A stretch of 56,407 nt of DNA from Sedimentisphaerales bacterium (lineage in GTDB: Bacteria; Planctomycetota; Phycisphaerae; Sedimentisphaerales; Anaerobacaceae): positions 1-56,407 of the forward strand of contig JAFGEF010000121.1 of NCBI GenBank assembly GCA_016931715.1, read 5' to 3'. The stretch's first letter is position 1; each line of letters starts with the position of its first letter. This document shows, piece after piece, positions 54,298 through 56,407 of the stretch. The position numbers and the translations under genes were made by a program. The notes under the pieces are model-generated. The model did not search any database and was not told the DNA's origin. It saw only the letters and a list, made by a program, of their open reading frames with translations.

Positions 54298-55095
54298 TCA
54301 TTTTGGTTTTTCTGTATCAAATCCTGGACGCTGGAAGGAACGAGCGTTTGGAAATGCTGATTCGACTTGAGCCTGAAGGCGTTTTAGAATTACAAGTAAA
54401 CCAAGAATACTACCCTCCTGCTCAGGAAAATGCGGCAGCAATCCGGCCCAGGCCGCAATAGAACGCTCAATTCCGATGATAGCAACCTTGGCTGAGCCGT
54501 TGGCATCATCTATGCTAAATTCAGTGTCATTAGGGTTTGTACAAATTAAACCAGTTGCGGCTCGGCAGAGCTTGACGTATATCTGATGTTCATACCAGCG
54601 TATGACTTCAAGACAATCGTTTATTTTTACAGCATCATCCTCGGGATTGGTATCTGATATGCAAGCCTGTGACTGCGATACAAGCTCATCGCCTTTGGCT
54701 TCAAGTTGCTCTTTATTGCTTTTAAACCAATCATCGACCTTTCCGATATATTCCATTGCCGCAATGCTATATGGCTGCTTCTCAGCCATTCTATGAACCT
54801 GTTCTTCCTCATTTGCTATTTTTTCATAGTCAATCGCATCGAGATCGATACCCATTTCCTTCGCTTTCTCTTTCACCATCTCCAGTGTAGATGAAAGAAT
54901 CTCACCTAATTTGTCCCAGAAAGCCTTGTTGTTAATATCACGCGTTTCAGGATCACTGGATTCCACTTCACTCAGTGCGTAATTCATACATCGAGAAGTA
55001 AATACACACCTCTCGCACCACCTGTCACAATAGTTATAAATCCCTGTTATAAACCGCGGATTCTTCGCCAATTCTTCAATTCGTTTATTGTCCAT
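54298..55095 (-). CDS. Conserved-looking Cys-motif protein of unknown function
   Basis: A 265-aa protein. Near the N-terminus is C23-X3-C27-X2-C30-X5-C36 (YNYCDRWCERCVFTSRC), a possible metal or Fe-S site. The rest is mostly helical (WDKLGEILSSTLEMVKEKAKEMG, VHRMAEKQPYSIAAMEYIGKV, CLEVIRWYEHQIYVKL). It is too short and lacks the downstream motifs of a radical SAM enzyme. Start at ATG 55095 with AAGGA close by; TTG 55110 is less likely. Divergent from the RNase HI gene. Confidence 0.7.
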   Translation of the reverse strand: MDNKRIEELAKNPRFITGIYNYCDRWCERCVFTSRCMNYALSEVESSDPETRDINNKAFWDKLGEILSSTLEMVKEKAKEMGIDLDAIDYEKIANEEEQVHRMAEKQPYSIAAMEYIGKVDDWFKSNKEQLEAKGDELVSQSQACISDTNPEDDAVKINDCLEVIRWYEHQIYVKLCRAATGLICTNPNDTEFSIDDANGSAKVAIIGIERSIAAWAGLLPHFPEQEGSILGLLVILKRLQAQVESAFPNARSFQRPGFDTEKPK

Positions 55096-55230
55096 CGTCC
55101 TTAAATCCAATTTTTCAAACTATTTAACATTCAAGCCTTGCTCCATGAAAAATTATACTTGTGTTACCCAAAAAAGCCATACATTAAACACAGCGACGTA
55201 CAGGAAAGTTACATGTATATTCATTTTATA

Positions 55231-55258
55231 TTTGCCTTTTTTCGTTTTTCACTATAAT
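55231..55258 (+). promoter_or_regulatory. Candidate promoter of the RNase HI gene
   Basis: TTTGCC (55231-55236), a 16-bp spacer and a perfect TATAAT (55253-55258). The -35 box is weak. The start would be about 30 nt before GTG 55295. Confidence 0.5.
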
Positions 55259-55294
55259 ACAAAGAAGTTCTATGAAATCAATTGTAGGTGGTTC

Positions 55295-56071
55295 GTGGCA
55301 GAAAATAAAGACGTTATTATTTATACAGATGGAGGTTGTGACCCTAATCCTGGTGCGGGCGGGTATGGAGTTGTTCTGATTTATGGCAAACACCGCAAAG
55401 AGCTTTCTGGCGGCTTCCGGCTGACAACAAATAACCGGATGGAAATGTATGCTGCTATCATGGCACTGGAGACACTGAAAGAGCCTTGCAAAGTAAAATT
55501 GTACAGTGATTCAAAGTATCTCGTAAACGCGATGACTCTCGGATGGATAAAGCGATGGGAAAACAAGGGATGGAGCAAGGTGAAAAATCCCGACCTTTGG
55601 AAAAAAATCGCAGGGCAATGCAAAAGGCATAAAGTAGAGTTTTTATGGGTAAAAGGCCATAACGGTAATCCCAATAATGAGCGGTGTGATGTGCTGGCAC
55701 TTAATGCGAGCAAAGCTAAAAATCTGCAGGTTGACGAGATTTATGAAAACAATAGCAATATTAAAGAAATGGAAGATTTCCCCATCCACGATGCGCAAGA
55801 CACCAAACCAGCCGCTAAATATAAAATTGTCGAAGAAGGACAGCCCTGCCGGAAATGCTCAACCCCGGTAATAAAGAAAACACCTCGCAGGAAAAAACTC
55901 AAGCCCGGACAATCGTATTATTTCGAGTACTTTTTCTTTTGCCCGAATTGTAAAGCGATGTATATGGTTGAAGAAGCAAAACGGTATTATTCTGAAAATT
56001 TGAAAGATGGTAAACAGTTTGAAAAAGTATCGGCATATAATCTGGGACTGGAACGGGACAATCATAGATGA
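55295..56071 (+). CDS. rnhA: Ribonuclease HI with C-terminal zinc-ribbon extension
   Basis: A 258-aa protein. The RNase HI core (about 6-140) has Asp12 (IIYTDGGCDPNPGAGG), Glu50 (TNNRMEMYAAI), Asp72 (LYSDSKYLVNA) and Asp132 (KGHNGNPNNERCDVLA), so cleavage of RNA in RNA-DNA hybrids is expected. After a linker, about residues 180-225 carry C185-X2-C188 and C216-X2-C219, a zinc ribbon not found in classical RnhA. Start GTG 55295 after TAGGTGG; the longer frame from 55088 has no match in its first 69 residues. The end overlaps the HAD gene. Confidence 0.9.
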   Translation: MAENKDVIIYTDGGCDPNPGAGGYGVVLIYGKHRKELSGGFRLTTNNRMEMYAAIMALETLKEPCKVKLYSDSKYLVNAMTLGWIKRWENKGWSKVKNPDLWKKIAGQCKRHKVEFLWVKGHNGNPNNERCDVLALNASKAKNLQVDEIYENNSNIKEMEDFPIHDAQDTKPAAKYKIVEEGQPCRKCSTPVIKKTPRRKKLKPGQSYYFEYFFFCPNCKAMYMVEEAKRYYSENLKDGKQFEKVSAYNLGLERDNHR

Positions 56072-56407
56072 CGTGTGTGTCTGTGTCGATGTGCTTAACA
56101 GTATTCTTGTCAGTTACGATAAGCCGCTGGTGACTCTGGAGCAGTATCGCAGTGAATTCGTTTTTCCAATCGCTGATTTTTACACAAAGCTCGGAATTGA
56201 TTTCTCTATGGTCTCTTATGATTTAGCAGCGAAACAGTATGTATCTGAATATAACAAAAAGCAATACGAGTGCGGATTGCAGAGTGGAGCGATCTATGTT
56301 CTAAAAACTATTTCAGATAGAGGAATCGGCCAGTCGATACTTTCAGCTTATAACCAGGAGATGCTCGAAGAGGCGGTGAAACATTTCGGCCTCTTTGATT
56401 TCTTTGA
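56007..56407 (+). CDS. HAD-family phosphatase (partial)
   Basis: The first 133 codons of a haloacid-dehalogenase-like hydrolase. The window ends inside it. The N-terminal motif IIWDWNGTIIDD is a DWNGT form of motif I, known in a phosphoglycolate-phosphatase-like subgroup. It continues VLNSILVSYDKPLVTLEQYRSEFVFPIADFYTKLGIDF and a motif II region. The ATG at 56007 lies inside the end of the RNase HI gene, overlapping by 65 bp; TTG 56019 is an alternative. Full length and substrate are unknown. Confidence 0.8.
   Translation, partial: MVNSLKKYRHIIWDWNGTIIDDVCVCVDVLNSILVSYDKPLVTLEQYRSEFVFPIADFYTKLGIDFSMVSYDLAAKQYVSEYNKKQYECGLQSGAIYVLKTISDRGIGQSILSAYNQEMLEEAVKHFGLFDFF

Noticed and set aside
55088..55294. 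69-residue N-terminal extension of RNase HI
   Set aside because: The extension has no family resemblance, overlaps the opposite-strand gene start and lacks support; GTG 55295 with AGGTGG fits the family start.
56040..56069. Non-standard HAD motif I (DWNGT instead of DxDGT) as a broken active site
   Set aside because: This form is a known variant in a functional subgroup, so it is not evidence of damage.
1..56407. tRNA, rRNA and CRISPR signatures
   Set aside because: A reading by eye for T-loop-like GTTCGA motifs, long conserved RNA blocks and regular spaced repeats gave only hits inside protein genes.

Overview
The window looks like a chromosomal segment of an AT-leaning planctomycete, most likely class Phycisphaerae and close to Sedimentisphaerales. 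This is inferred from gene content, not from a marker tree. Pointers are H-X9-DG-type membrane proteins, exported multidomain proteins built from LamG, parallel beta-helix and CBM-like modules, anti-sigma factors with an MKSPI.KLAAAA.III membrane segment, a DUF1573 lipoprotein, Tat-exported mannonate dehydratase and arylsulfotransferase-like secreted proteins. No rRNA, tRNA, CRISPR array, prophage or transposase was seen.

Layout. 1-2.6 kb: the end of a LamG protein, a strong terminator, and three response regulators, two of which have lost the phosphoacceptor Asp. 2.7-7.9 kb: a secreted C10 cysteine peptidase fused to a beta-helix, then a secreted alkaline phosphatase with C-terminal adhesion-type domains. 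8.2-13.9 kb: mfd followed by three paralogous membrane proteins in overlapping reading frames. 14-16.8 kb: an outer-membrane barrel, a lipoprotein, a parvulin-type isomerase and acpS. 16.9-17.5 kb: a VapBC module. 17.6-21.8 kb: mnmG, a radical SAM gene carrying a cloverleaf-shaped inserted element, and a clostripain-like peptidase. 22-28 kb: a TPR/CBM9 exported protein, then a histidine kinase, lipoprotein and OmpR regulator operon. 28-33.1 kb: two secreted arylsulfotransferase-like proteins behind a near-consensus promoter. 33.3-36.8 kb: class II photolyase, SDR, flavin-binding protein and hisA. 36.9-48.4 kb: a potassium channel, two ECF sigma/anti-sigma pairs, tilS, a TPR lipoprotein, a DUF1573 lipoprotein and a large membrane protein. 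48.6-51.6 kb: exported mannonate dehydratase, MarC, a methyltransferase remnant and an outer-membrane barrel. 51.7-54.1 kb: fabG-acpP-fabF. 54.3-56.4 kb: a Cys-rich protein, RNase HI with an added zinc ribbon, and the start of a HAD phosphatase.

The genes suggest a Gram-negative heterotroph that secretes peptidases, a phosphatase and glycan- or sulfate-related enzymes. Envelope and nutrient state is read by a two-component system and two ECF sigma/anti-sigma pairs with LolA-like sensor domains. Fatty-acid synthesis genes (fabG, acpP, fabF here and acpS 35 kb away) form the housekeeping core.

The most unusual signals are: (1) a 91-bp four-stem cloverleaf element inserted in frame in the radical SAM gene, with a related-looking short repeat twice in tilS; (2) the degenerate receiver domains; (3) a class of predicted leaderless promoters whose -10 box sits 6-8 nt before the ATG (C10 peptidase, mfd, mnmG); (4) the anti-sigma proteins that appear to fuse anti-sigma and RseB/LolA-like sensor functions.
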